Shown here in pieces: positions 49,501 to 52,020 of a stretch of DNA of 64,000 nt. The stretch covers positions 89,430,570 through 89,494,569 of the forward strand of contig NW_024609846.1 of assembly GCF_016920785.2 (NCBI RefSeq), read 5' to 3'. Origin of the DNA: Ixodes scapularis. Its lineage: Eukaryota > Arthropoda > Arachnida > Ixodida > Ixodidae. The stretch's first letter is position 1, and each line of letters opens with the position of its first letter. The translations under genes were made by a program, and so were the position numbers. Below the pieces are notes generated by a model. That model did not search any database. It saw only the letters and a program-made list of their open reading frames with translations, and was not told where the DNA came from.

Positions 49501-49746
49501 GTATGAGGGGGAAGGGTGCAATTTTTTGTTTTCTAGGTGGTTTCGCATGGAAGCAGCGTTGCTCACATTCGCCAGCGCGATCTCGAACTGGAGCGCGTCC
49601 CAGAGCTCGGTCTGTGCCGCCTTCTTGTCGGCTCCCAGCAGCTGAGCGGCCTCCGTCATGAGCTTCATGTATGCGGCCACGACGCTGTCGTTCAGCCCCT
49701 TGAGGAAGTAGGTGCGGTCAGGGAGTCCCAGGGACGCTTGGTCCAG
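1..49746 (-). CDS. M13 zinc metallopeptidase (neprilysin/ECE family), multi-exon, partial at both ends
   Basis: Members of this family are type II membrane or secreted zinc peptidases that cleave small peptides outside the cell. Ten exons were joined by reading conserved M13 blocks and GT/AG sites, and exon phases agree throughout: 49567-49746, 46723-46809, 41731-42424, 32357-32408, 32225-32292, 31720-31850, 29304-29369, 16128-16223, 15963-16039, 1-71. They total 1522 nt, about 507 codons of a family length near 750. Visible motifs in order are LDQASLGLP, NAYYN, FPAGILQ, the zinc site HEITHGFDD, ENIADNGG (third zinc ligand Glu and the catalytic Asp), RPEA, HSP..FR and NCPVGSPM. No stop or frameshift interrupts the exons, so the gene looks functional. 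Missing are the N-terminal part with the membrane anchor (beyond 49746; no matching exon recognised up to 64000) and the C-terminal end (left of base 1). Introns are bimodal: 64, 88 and 374 bp near the catalytic exons, but 2.3 to 15.9 kb elsewhere, the long ones packed with transposons. Neprilysin and ECE subfamilies cannot be separated without the N-terminus. Confidence 0.93.
72..2862. other. Intronic sequence with old repeats
   Basis: No protein-coding exon is recognised. 100-420 resembles 46420-46690 (shared GAGGGCGCCACC-rich end). 1225-1320 contains short inverted GACACGAG pieces related to 32010-32070 and 48139-48245. Remaining sequence is unassigned. Confidence 0.5.
588..845. repeat. 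Two-copy tandem repeat, unit about 137 bp
   Basis: Units starting near 588 and 725 share the order GCACGCGC..., CGTATAAA, GAAGTAAAT, AACGAACGCGCGTG, GGCTTTTGCTTxAGAACAG and CTGCAGACGC. A third relative lies at about 12095-12245 inside the spacer of the long palindrome there. No coding potential was seen. Confidence 0.75.
2863..5740. mobile_element. Harbinger-type foldback/MITE array with TGGCGAATTCC ends and TTA duplication
   Basis: The ends are TGGCGAATTCCACTGG at the left and its near complement at the right, each flanked by TTA (2860-2862 and 5741-5743). A 3-bp TTA duplication fits PIF/Harbinger target choice (TWA). The body is a composite of several direct and inverted copies: starts at about 2863, 3358 and 3889, and inverted blocks at about 4100-4325, 5050-5430, 5430-5570 and 5575-5740. 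Each carries GGAGCGCGCCGGGATC and a CGAACACGTGTTAG block. Reading frames here are repeat artefacts. 4330-5045 is a foreign insert with ACAGGG/CAACA-rich repeats. Confidence 0.75.
5744..6539. other. Unassigned intronic sequence
   Basis: No conserved motif, terminal repeat or exon was recognised in this 0.8 kb between two mobile elements. Confidence 0.4.
6971..7108. mobile_element. 138-bp hairpin MITE
   Basis: The arms begin AATAGAGAGTTTTAGTAGAT and end with the complement. The centre repeats ATCGTTATCGGAG-like words. It has no coding capacity and lies just 5' of the Harbinger transposase relic. Confidence 0.8.
7250..10486 (+). pseudogene. Harbinger transposase relic (DDE_Tnp_4 family), several dead exons
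   Basis: Harbinger transposases are nuclear DDE enzymes that excise and insert their element. Pieces are readable on the plus strand: RPCWQNRAKESEFYSL (to 7315, donor GTAAGT), an exon 7370-7533 (HSDPEQFRRNYRIMP, REPIS), 7671-7797 (MQDLALQFKVGVST), 9480-9625 (GNVDGRHG, holding the first catalytic Asp), 9710-10018 (VLMAVVDSK, QSDGGVF, VGDEAF), 10090-10250 (NAFEILATRF, RRPIDLL) and on to about 10486 (YCRYFVKEAAVSWQ). It is dead: in-frame stops at 7253, 7678-7680, 9930-9932 and 9966-9968, a frame change after 10240, and the third catalytic Glu of the usual VEN motif reads Gln. 7846-9470 is inserted or non-coding sequence. Confidence 0.85.
8402..8735. repeat. G/C-homopolymer-rich tandem repeat
   Basis: Poly(dC) near 8402-8430, then two diverged tandem units of about 130 bp, each with a long G run, a TAGGTxTATAxxC segment, GGGTGTCACxCC and TGGAGATAA. 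Low complexity; nothing coding. Confidence 0.75.
10764..10814 (+). pseudogene. 3' half of a tRNA-Ser-like sequence ending in CCA
   Basis: Shows a long variable-arm hairpin (TTGGGCTCCGCCCAA), a T-arm (GTGGGTTCGAATCCCA) and a 3' acceptor strand CCTCGTCG followed by CCA. This resembles the 3' half of tRNA-Ser (serine tRNAs have the long variable arm). The 5' half with the D-arm is absent. A genomic CCA suggests copying from a mature tRNA. Confidence 0.55.
11630..13356. mobile_element. TTAA-flanked foldback element
   Basis: Left end AGGGGTACGGAACCAAA and right end the complement of AGGGATACGGAATCAAA, both flanked by TTAA (11626-11629, 13357-13360). The TIR is close to that of the TTAA element at 21100-21544, so they form one family. 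It has no coding capacity and contains the palindrome 11652-12680. Confidence 0.75.
11652..12680. repeat. Long near-perfect palindrome, arms about 410 bp
   Basis: Arm 11652-12062 is the near-exact reverse complement of 12265-12680 (ends GGGCCCGTTTGCTCGAAG and complement). The ~200-bp spacer carries the ~137-bp repeat also seen at 588-845. Identical translated pieces on both strands confirm the symmetry and argue against coding. Confidence 0.9.
13357..15880. other. Unassigned interior of the 6540-15900 element
   Basis: No exon or conserved domain is recognised. Small palindromes occur at about 15106-15142 (GTCACGCGTGGCACGTGTGAC). 15800-15880 is subterminal sequence of the outer element with repeated TTGCGA words. 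Confidence 0.4.
15963..16039 (-). CDS. Neprilysin-like gene, C-domain exon with RPEA and HSP motifs
   Basis: A 77-nt exon, acceptor TGACGCAG and donor TTCAG|GTACGT. It encodes IWCSKYRPEALK and then GSHSPASF. The His of HSP and the Arg formed across the next splice junction (AG|G) correspond to the conserved active-site His/Arg pair of neprilysin. Confidence 0.93.
16128..16223 (-). CDS. Neprilysin-like gene, C-domain exon
   Basis: Thirty-two codons in phase 0, acceptor TTGGCACAG and donor AAC|GTGAGT. The peptide AYKKWVKENGPEAGLPGLKY and following TPQQLFWISAAN match the M13 helix and loop downstream of the ExxxD motif. It joins the previous exon over a 12.9 kb intron and the next over only 88 bp. 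Confidence 0.94.
17282..17554 (+). pseudogene. LINE ORF1 C-terminal fragment
   Basis: The peptide includes DMDVVSIHRLPSRKDKTPGV and CRFARQADRDRWW, typical of the nucleic-acid-binding C-terminal domain of LINE ORF1 proteins. It starts at the insertion boundary without its N-terminal half and ends at a stop near 17554. Confidence 0.7.
17658..18454 (+). pseudogene. LINE apurinic-type endonuclease domain, frameshifted
   Basis: The first part (17658 to about 17962) has FHLNIRPIKNKESNL and AILLNETW, where the N and E match exonuclease-endonuclease-phosphatase active-site positions. The second part in another frame has VVCYRPPS, GGDMNIN and DLSDHLPIF. The frame changes in a poly(A) run at about 17963-17987, and the frame then ends at 18454 before the reverse transcriptase. 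Confidence 0.8.
18777..19883 (+). CDS. LINE reverse transcriptase ORF (368 codons)
   Basis: RT blocks in order are GNYRPVSIL, FGFRKGLGT, VDLIKAFD, GVPQESILGP and IIYADDTSIF. YADD is the catalytic motif. The usual PQG before SILGP reads PQE here. The ORF is open for 368 codons but is cut off from its endonuclease by frame breaks and stops, so the element is probably inactive. The ATG at 18777 is only the first in the open frame; the ancestral polyprotein was continuous upstream. Confidence 0.85.
   Translation: MLSKSIHFCGRVPQKLIFLTSMWEKLNAILKHNVSPDKVKISTNNGELFGKELADGFDKYFGNVVNNELLHCEHSVQPEFYFLNPVKKQEVITTIINLSNSKAKAADGFQIKPIKHAVQLLAPYITYIFNLYLSQAVFPRRMQVAHINVLYKKGDKNDTGNYRPVSILLIFSKALERIILNSFIDFEQKHNLLNESQFGFRKGLGTKSAFLAQKELILTALEEGKLVLGIFVDLIKAFDFTNHTLLAQKLQRYGFRGKAALLIISYLHHRVQTVRIDDHFSDPLPVSWGVPQESILGPFLFNMYINGIVFVGLDFNMIIYADDTSIFITGKIYNEVVDKANSTLQKLHEWTCQKSLKININTTKAVES
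21031..21718 (-). mobile_element. tRNA-derived SINE, split by a TTAA element
   Basis: SINE sequence occurs at 21031-21099 and 21545-21718. The minus strand starts GGGGGATCGGTGGCCG, has a Pol III A-box-like GGCCG...TGTGCTAGCGC segment and a B-box GGTTCAATCCC. The two halves rejoin exactly once the TTAA element is removed. Confidence 0.8.
21100..21544. mobile_element. TTAA-flanked foldback element inside a SINE
   Basis: AGGGATACTGAACCAAAG at the left and its complement at the right, with TTAA on both sides (21096-21099, 21545-21548). The arms are about 200 bp and imperfect, with GCAGCCGCCGGTGTGCGCGA repeated inversely. Intact SINE copies in this window carry a single TCTTTAACGTGC at this spot, so the empty site is known. 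Confidence 0.85.
22147..22556 (+). pseudogene. THAP-domain (C2CH zinc finger) gene relic, two frameshifts
   Basis: THAP domains bind DNA and occur in P-element-type transposases and host regulators. The start MPQSCVAVNCSERYS gives Cys-x4-Cys. The middle SFHMFLEDSERRRRWIISV lies in a second frame. The third frame has WLPRAEDRLCGKHF (the Cys-x2-His pair) and then PDYIPSVFAHKE. Frame changes fall near 22200 and 22250-22270. There are no introns and no downstream transposase domain; 22587 begins another element. Processed copy or transposon relic cannot be decided. Confidence 0.7.
22838..24040. repeat. hAT-like subterminal repeats (GTAACGCGTTACT words)
   Basis: TAACGCGTTAC, GTTACTTTT and TAACGAGTTACT are repeated many times at 22838-22990 and again inversely at 23905-24040. 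Clusters like this are typical of non-autonomous hAT elements. A left end resembling CAGTCTTGGGTAGTAAC is present, but the right terminus is not clear. Confidence 0.55.
23243..23541 (-). mobile_element. tRNA-derived SINE, full length with 15-bp target duplication
   Basis: The minus strand begins GGGGGATCGGTGGCCGAGTG. The A-box TGGCCGAGTGG and B-box GGTTCGAGCCC resemble a Ser/Leu-class tRNA head, followed by a ~170-bp body and a tail with a (CA)n segment and a T/A-rich end. Exact direct repeats TCTTAGTGTCTTGAA flank it at 23228-23242 and 23542-23556. Length is about 299 bp. Pol III transcription is inferred from the boxes. Confidence 0.9.
24046..24106. repeat. Short perfect palindrome
   Basis: AAAATGAATTGATGTTGAGG continues to CACTGGGA and is mirrored from TCCCAGTG back to CATTTT, with arms of about 28 bp and a minimal loop. 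It lies at the inner edge of the subterminal repeats. Confidence 0.8.
24355..24689 (-). pseudogene. Fragment of a repeat-encoded protein (possible SWIM/YqaJ-type family)
   Basis: The minus strand reads MSYVLPDYLSSLPEPERQRY and then, past a long T run and a frame change, AYKSLEAYDYFEP. It stops near 24358 with AATAAA just beyond. The AYKSLEAYxYF block recalls a repeated protein family of tick genomes with SWIM and YqaJ domains. That recall is from memory of the motif only, so the call is tentative. It is truncated and frameshifted. Confidence 0.35.
25125..26339. mobile_element. Non-autonomous hAT element with exact 8-bp target duplication
   Basis: Ends CAGTCTTGTAC and GTACAAGTCTG (inverted repeat with one mismatch), flanked by CTCCTTAC at 25117-25124 and 26340-26347. 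Eight bases is the hAT duplication length. Subterminal regions are full of AGTAATCGATTACA-type words. No transposase is seen. The interior carries a 30+ base poly(dG) run (about 25466-25499) and another near 26149-26171. Confidence 0.9.
26348..27149. other. Unassigned sequence beside the hAT element
   Basis: The minus strand of 26348-26430 has an exon-like stretch (AG|GACACAGACATGGTG... to AACAAG|GTAAGG) encoding VFTKLPEPEYLENFPILIRD. The family is not recognised. 26728-26750 is a C-rich run. 26880-26960 repeats TTCGAC/GGTTCGA words. Confidence 0.35.
27150..27740 (+). pseudogene. Non-LTR reverse transcriptase fragment
   Basis: Contains SVAFDGIPSFIVKGC, then in following frames VKNYRPVSLLFSFAKVYE and FDLSKAFDQVNHSL. 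These are RT blocks upstream of the catalytic YxDD, which is missing. Several stops and frame changes are present, and it is truncated at both ends. Confidence 0.75.
27741..29303. other. Unassigned intronic sequence
   Basis: AT-rich, with a C run at about 29010-29032. A 208-codon plus-strand frame crosses that run, but its sequence is low complexity and matches no family I recognise. No other structure was seen. Confidence 0.4.
29304..29369 (-). CDS. Neprilysin-like gene, ENIADNGG exon (third zinc ligand)
   Basis: Twenty-two codons, acceptor CGTACAG and donor AAC|GTAAGT. The peptide INGVNTQGENIADNGG carries the third zinc ligand (Glu) and the transition-state-stabilising Asp of the ExxxD motif. 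A short foldback element starts 54 bp upstream of the acceptor at 29424. Confidence 0.95.
29424..29610. mobile_element. 187-bp hairpin MITE beside the ENIADNGG exon
   Basis: Arms begin CCGCTCATTCACACTGGAAG, and the right arm is the complement. TAG/TAA flanks and the TTCACAC word suggest a Harbinger-derived MITE. It lies 54 bp upstream (gene sense) of the acceptor of exon 29304-29369. Confidence 0.85.
29650..31719. other. Unassigned intronic sequence with a C/A homopolymer block
   Basis: No exon, terminal repeat or conserved domain was recognised. A poly(dC)-poly(dA) block lies at about 31375-31413. Confidence 0.4.
31720..31850 (-). CDS. Neprilysin-like gene, exon between the two zinc-ligand motifs
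   Basis: A 131-nt exon, acceptor CTCCACAG and donor AAC|GTGAGA. The peptide contains RQFDKDG, NWWEPETD and QCIVEQYGNYT, all typical of M13 between HExxH and ExxxD. It completes the Gly codon begun in the zinc-site exon and ends in phase 0. Confidence 0.94.
32225..32292 (-). CDS. Neprilysin-like gene, catalytic zinc-binding exon (HExxH)
   Basis: A 68-nt exon that encodes YLNYGAIGSIIGHEITHGFD and then DE plus the first base of a Gly codon. HEITH supplies two zinc-ligand histidines and the catalytic glutamate of M13 peptidases. Acceptor is CCCCCTAG and donor GAAG|GTACGT. Only a 64-bp intron separates it from the preceding exon. Confidence 0.96.
32357..32408 (-). CDS. Neprilysin-like gene, FPAGILQ exon
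   Basis: A 52-nt exon between acceptor GCGCAG and donor CCAA|GTGAGA. It encodes FPAGILQGVFFSKDRP, the conserved block just before the zinc-site helix. The split codons on each side (A|TT and AA|C) restore the frame with the neighbouring exons. Confidence 0.92.
32737..33003. mobile_element. 267-bp foldback element
   Basis: TATACTTCGTTTCAGCTTCG at the left and its complement at the right, arms of about 110 bp, near-perfect in the inner half around GCACAACGTCATGGCGTGCTC. The ends start and finish with TATA, so a TA duplication is possible. Confidence 0.9.
33313..33405. repeat. Hairpin with 30-bp arms
   Basis: ATGGTTGAAAAAA..CGAGACTGCGGGTAA is complementary to 33373-33404, with a spacer of about 28 bp. 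The two arms differ by a one-base offset in the homopolymer. Confidence 0.85.
33737..34053 (+). repeat. Duplicated 57-bp segment in the LINE 5' region
   Basis: GGCACGGGAACAGCAACGCG to CTTGTGCAGGT occurs at 33737-33794 and identically at 33996-34053, 259 bp apart. It is a candidate 5' UTR monomer or promoter-unit duplication. Confidence 0.85.
34106..34276 (+). pseudogene. LINE ORF start with 2A-type ribosome-skipping motif
   Basis: From ATG at 34106 the frame reads MWFPCPGIWLSL and reaches LSGDVELNPGP at 34181-34213, then 20 more codons to a stop at 34274. DxExNPGP is the 2A consensus; such motifs cause ribosomal skipping between Gly and Pro and are known from N-termini of some non-LTR retrotransposons. 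The leader before it is short and hydrophobic, which could act as a signal sequence. The frame is also open upstream through 33725, so the exact start is uncertain. The stop separates it from ORF1. Confidence 0.75.
34281..35052 (+). pseudogene. LINE ORF1 (coiled coil plus nucleic-acid-binding domain), split
   Basis: 34281-34571 has heptad-like coiled coil (EIKINQILIQGKVTEINKRL) ending RFRRDN and a stop. 34585-35052 continues with SDTIERAHRLGAF, RPIIVKLSSFKTKQQIL and RYNKLFMNN, matching LINE ORF1 C-terminal sequence. A stop and frame change divide the two parts. Confidence 0.75.
35059..35247 (+). pseudogene. LINE endonuclease N-terminus, truncated by deletion
   Basis: VSVLFTNIRSILPKRDDL and IIVLTETWLS are the first two endonuclease blocks (Asn and Glu active-site positions). 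After about 35220 the text jumps to the linker before the RT (NNPKQFWNSVN at 35326), so most of the endonuclease is deleted. Confidence 0.8.
35486..36911 (+). pseudogene. LINE reverse transcriptase, several frames
   Basis: Blocks in order: SAGIDNINSKFLK, GFRKSFSCETQLL, IFLDFSKAFDKVPH, a broken GVPQG..L region near 36095, LFADDCVIY (catalytic FADD), KYLGVHIT, then the thumb region SKLEYAASIWDP. Stops at about 36077 and 36438 and frame changes near 35690 and 36090 break it. Confidence 0.85.
37578..38491. mobile_element. TTAA-flanked element with AGAGGCCCTGC ends
   Basis: Left AGAGGCCCTGCAAGG and right TGCTGGGCCCCT, each abutting TTAA (37574-37577, 38492-38495). It has no coding capacity. It follows a SINE-like tail fragment at about 37520-37573 and abuts the Harbinger fragment to the right. 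Confidence 0.65.
38671..39092 (+). pseudogene. Second Harbinger transposase fragment (N-terminal exons)
   Basis: Exon-like 38671-38907 ends FDKRTVFGEFYHLVHELRES and QYF before a GTAAGA donor. A second piece from about 38981 reads TKASFDELPGLVHDRLVHAP and SISPSERLAIKLR, then GTATGC at 39093. This matches the N-terminal part of Harbinger transposases (compare the relic at 7370-7533). The catalytic region was not found downstream. The start of the element may be GGGCTGTTTATGCTCCGACG at 38496. Confidence 0.75.
39093..41100. other. Unassigned sequence
   Basis: Nothing matching a family was recognised. 39871-40344 has a 157-codon plus-strand frame with compositional bias (THRTRALASSRSAHRS) and no domain; it is probably part of a repeat. 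Confidence 0.4.
41104..41364. mobile_element. Poly(dG/dC)-rich MITE with GGGCGTACCAA ends
   Basis: CATGGGCGTACCAA at the left and TTGGTACGCCACTG at the right, with the interior dominated by G and C runs (41119-41140, 41199-41212, 41275-41312). Glycine/proline-rich frames here are artefacts of the runs. Confidence 0.75.
41431..41608. mobile_element. 178-bp foldback element
   Basis: TATAGTCAGTTACAGGTTAA and complement at the two ends, arms of about 70 bp with the GGGGAAAAGGAAGCAG segment mirrored. It lies 120 bp from exon 41731-42424. Confidence 0.85.
41731..42424 (-). CDS. Neprilysin-like gene, large N-domain exon with NAYYN motif
   Basis: The exon is 694 nt, opens in phase 0 with IDWNRYSNSLL after acceptor CACACGCAG, and ends one base into a codon at donor ATAA|GTAAGT. 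It holds most of the M13 N-terminal lid domain and finishes with VVNAYYN, equivalent to the NA(F/Y)Y substrate-binding motif. It splices to 32408 across a 9.3 kb intron. Its GC-rich, codon-biased sequence contrasts with the AT-rich repeats around it, and long antisense reading frames here are shadows. Confidence 0.95.
43171..43311. mobile_element. 141-bp hairpin MITE with 5-bp duplication
   Basis: GGGGTGTCCAAACAGGACAC at the left and the complement at the right, arms of about 66 bp with one or two mismatches. CTAAA flanks both sides (43166-43170, 43312-43316). Confidence 0.9.
43316..45140. mobile_element. TTAA-type element with AGGGTAACTGCAAAG ends
   Basis: AGGGTAACTGCAAAGAAAAA at the left and complement at the right, arms about 100 bp (through GCCTAATTGGGACAA). 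The right flank is TTAA and the left is CTAA, one mismatch, possibly altered by the neighbouring hairpin insertion. 43417-44260 has GC-rich frames and a possible MWKFPDAYR start at 44003 followed by GTGAGT, but no family is recognised. Confidence 0.65.
45243..45520. mobile_element. Short copy of the GAGCGCAGCTCTT-ended element
   Basis: TTTAGAGCGCAGCTCTTAGG at the left, TCAAGAGCTGCGCTC at the right, with GGCGTCGGCGTCGCCGTCGG and a CTCC-rich end in the same order as the copy at 22587-24318 read in reverse. Confidence 0.75.
45321..45421. promoter_or_regulatory. Cluster of four CACGTG palindromes (GGTCACGTGACC repeats)
   Basis: CACGTG at 45323-45328, 45352-45357, 45370-45375 and 45393-45398, each within AGGTCACGTG, plus a fifth degenerate unit GAGGTCAGGTGACC near 45411. 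Units of about 18-29 bp in tandem. CACGTG is the E-box core for bHLH factors and AGGTCA a nuclear-receptor half site. A regulatory role is inference; it may simply be a repeat inside the mobile element. Confidence 0.4.
45968..46690. mobile_element. TIR element with TTAGGGGCGAGATG / CATCTTGGCGCTAA ends
   Basis: GAGATGTTTCGGTGGCGCCC is mirrored by GGGCGCCACCGAAACATCTT. The right third is shared with 100-420. It contains a MITE at about 46246-46414. Confidence 0.65.
46246..46414. mobile_element. Short MITE with GTTGTACCGCA ends (copy 1)
   Basis: CGTCTTATGTTGTACCGCA at the left and TGCGGTACATCATAAGGTGA at the right, with AGCGCGAGCTTATAGC mirrored by GAGCTCGCGCTTGTAGC. Same family as 51289-51460. 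Confidence 0.8.
46723..46809 (-). CDS. Neprilysin-like gene, N-domain exon
   Basis: Twenty-nine codons, phase 0 at both ends, acceptor TTTTTGCAG and donor CAG|GTACGT. The peptide YSLPREERRN...LAPQ matches the M13 stretch that joins the LAN of the previous exon to the IDW block of the next. An inverted-repeat element (46848-47584) begins about 40 bp upstream of this acceptor. Confidence 0.92.
46848..47584. mobile_element. Long-TIR element next to neprilysin exon 46723-46809
   Basis: AAATAACCAGGC at the left and GCCTGGTTATTT at the right. Arms of about 230 bp include GGGCCAAAAAACTTGCCAGG and TGGCGGATGGCGACGCAGAC mirrored at 47365-47440. The middle (47190-47250) is A-rich. Confidence 0.8.
47585..49566. 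other. Intronic sequence with two inverted repeats
   Basis: 48139-48173 and 48211-48245 form an inverted repeat (CACGGACTGGACACGAGTGC and complement), related to pieces at 1225-1320 and 32010-32070. 48945-49025 is a separate palindrome. No exon was seen. Confidence 0.6.
48945..49025. repeat. Perfect palindrome, 38-bp arms and 5-nt loop
   Basis: CTTGTAAACGGCGCGCACTT through GTCTAATAG, loop ATCCT, then the exact complement. All 38 positions pair. Confidence 0.95.
49567..49746 (-). CDS. Neprilysin-like gene, N-domain exon (first in window)
   Basis: Sixty codons in phase 0 at both ends. The acceptor is a pyrimidine-rich run ending GCAG before CTG GAC CAA, and the donor is AAT|GTGAGC. The peptide begins LDQASLGLPDRTYFL, the block that follows the first helices of the M13 N-terminal domain, and ends ...FEIALAN. 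It splices in frame to the exon at 46723-46809. Confidence 0.93.
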
Positions 49747-49971
49747 CTGCAAGAAGAGAAACTCACTTTAACTTTCTGTTCCCTTTTTATCTTGCACTCT
49801 TTAGATGAGTTCCGTGCGTATATTTTCCCCCCGCAGAAGTCGCGGACAACCAATACATGCGATCAACGGAGGAAGCCGAGAGAACTAAAAGTCTAAAAAA
49901 CCGCCATGCCCCTAAAGCATGCCACTAACCTCCTGGCGCTCCTCGCAATTTAGGACTAGTTCACACAATGG

Positions 49972-50095
49972 TTCGGAAATTAAAAACAGCGCGGAAAGAC
50001 GAGGACCAGACAAAGAAGTGACACGGACGTAGCACTACGTCCGTGTCACTTCTTTGTCTGGTCCTCGTCTTTCCGCGCTGTTTTTAATTTCCGAA
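49972..50095. repeat. Perfect inverted repeat, 61-bp arms and 2-nt loop
   Basis: TTCGGAAATTAAAAACAGCG onward to ACGGACGTAG at 50032, loop CA, then the exact complement to 50095. All 61 positions pair by eye. There are no flanking duplications and no relatives in this window. Confidence 0.95.
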
Positions 50096-50613
50096 GTATG
50101 TACCAACTCGCCCAAGCCTCAACTTTAGCACACGATGGTGTTTGATTATGATCAGCCGTGGTGCAACTACATGTAACACCTTAGGACGGCAAAGCATCCT
50201 GGCGAATCGGCACCGTCGCTCAGCCCCAGGTAGCTCCGGAAGAATTCCGATCCGCGTAGAACTAGAATGAAGCTTTTGCGGGACAAATATACGCACTATC
50301 TCTGGGAAATTGTCGCTTATAACGTTGTTAGAATCGTTTCAGCACACAGTGAAAGAATGACGCGAAAAAATATACGTTGAACCGAAGGTAGGGTGTCAGG
50401 GCTATGCGATGTGTCCTCTCGTCTTAAGCGTATACGAGCGAGTCCAAGCCAGTCGGTCACGCTCAAACGCAAATCTGAGAAGCAGGTCTCAGACGGCATT
50501 CTATCAATGTTCCAGAGCAAACCGAATTTAAAATTTTTCAATCAAGGTTTCCATTAGCTTCGTCATTATCTTTTTTTCATCTGTTGAAAAAAAAGAGAGA
50601 AACAAAGCGACCG

Positions 50614-50657
50614 GATATCGCCGCCTTCTGCGATTGGCCAATCGCAGAAGGCGGCGG
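50614..50657. repeat. Short hairpin, about 20-bp arms
   Basis: CGCCGCCTTCTGCGATTGG meets its complement without a loop. A further partial copy CTGGCCAATCGCAG follows. Confidence 0.85.
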
Positions 50658-51122
50658 CTGCTGGCCAATCGCAGCAGATGGCGATGTCCCGGTCTCTCGA
50701 TCCCGCTGTGAAGATTAGGGCCCTCGAAAGTCGCCCTTGGGCTCCTAGTTACCTATCATGCAGACTCCGATGGTATGACGAAGACAACAGAACCATTGAC
50801 AGAGGCATTCAACCAAGCAGGATTACACGTATTCAACGTAGGTTTTGGATACTTACGCTTACTACACACTGCTTAACGCGCTTCACGCAACTCGCAACAC
50901 TGATACCATTTACATATCAGCGGTGGTATTCTTCAATAAATATTTCGCGAGTCTGTTCGCAATATATGGGGTGTTTGATTTGAATTCGAACATATTTATT
51001 TTAAGATATCCGTGAAAGGCACACTAATGCGGCTAGTGCAGGTGAGTTGAACGGCCAGAAGGATATAATATTCCTCGCGCTGCATCAAATATTTAACTAA
51101 AAATACAGGAACTCTAGGAGAG

Positions 51123-51832
51123 CCTAGAGTTCCTGTATTGCGCGTTCGTCTCTGTAGCCCCGTCATTCCTGCACAACATGTTGATCCTGCTCCTCACGTG
51201 ACGGGATTCGGCGAATAGCGGCGCCGCGCGTTCGAGGCGCGGGGCGCGCTCAAAAGCAGGGGTAGTACGGCGGGGCGGGTGCAACGTCTATACTTTGTTT
51301 CACCTTATGTTGTACCGCAAAAAAGGCTAGGAGCGCAAGCTCATAGCGTTGGGAGCTGCTCTTAACGCACGAGAGCTTATGCCACCGAGATGTGCCCTAG
51401 AACAAGGAGCTCGCGCTTGTAGCCTTTCCTGCGGTACATCATAAGGTGAAACAGAGTATACTTTCCTGCACAGCACTTGATCCGGCTCCTCACGTGATTG
51501 AATTTCGGCGAACAGCGGCGCGGCGGCACGTGGAAAACAGACGCGCAACTCTGGCTCCCCTAGGGAGCCTATAGACGCTTTGCAGCAGCTGTGCATGGGC
51601 GCCGCCATAACTGACCTTCAGTTTTTGTTTCCGCTTATTACGTTTACTTCACTTCATTATTACCATAGCAGGCTAGAACATTGCCATCCTAGATTTTATC
51701 ATGTCTTTCTCCCCAGCATTGGTCTTTGTGGAGGCTCGTCCACACCAATTTCAGTGGCTCGGTAAAACAAGAGAAGGTCAGCAATGGCGGCTGTATTCTG
51801 GCACGTATGTAAAGCGTCTATACAGGAACTTT
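51123..51832. mobile_element. Foldback element with CCTAGAGTTCCTGTAT ends (copy B)
   Basis: CCTAGAGTTCCTGTATTGCG at the left and TATACAGGAACTTTAGG at the right. Both interior flanks carry CTCCTCACGTGA and GGCGAATAGCGGCGCCGCG-type words, as in the 61093-61698 copy. It contains the MITE 51289-51460. Confidence 0.7.
51289..51460. mobile_element. 172-bp MITE with TATACTTTGTTTCACC ends (copy 2)
   Basis: TATACTTTGTTTCACCTTAT at the left and ATAAGGTGAAACAGAGTATA at the right, 31-bp TIRs with a few mismatches. Same family as 46246-46414. Confidence 0.9.
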
Positions 51833-51858
51833 AGGATGGATGGATGGATGGATGGATG
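51833..51858 (-). repeat. (ATCC)n tail of the minus-strand LINE
   Basis: GGAT units repeated about six times on the plus strand. On the minus strand this is ATCC repeats directly after GGCTCAGCCGGATTC, the expected 3' tail of the non-LTR element. Confidence 0.85.
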
Positions 51859-52020
51859 AATCCGGCTGAGCCCTTTGGATCGGGCAGTAGCTTATGCCAC
51901 CTAGCCATTTTTTTTTACCATTTAAGCTTAGAATATTTAAATGTGAAATCTATATTCACTCCGCGTTGCAAAGAAAGTGAGGCTGTAAAACCCCCTTGCC
52001 ATCGGTTAATACAAAAATAC

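Larger units (their letters stand above)
49747..51118. other. Upstream intron or 5' region with hairpins
   Basis: No M13 exon was recognised here. Two hairpins (49972-50095, 50614-50657) are present, and at 51104-51118 the right end of a TACAGGAACTCTAGG-type foldback whose left end is not found. Confidence 0.5.
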
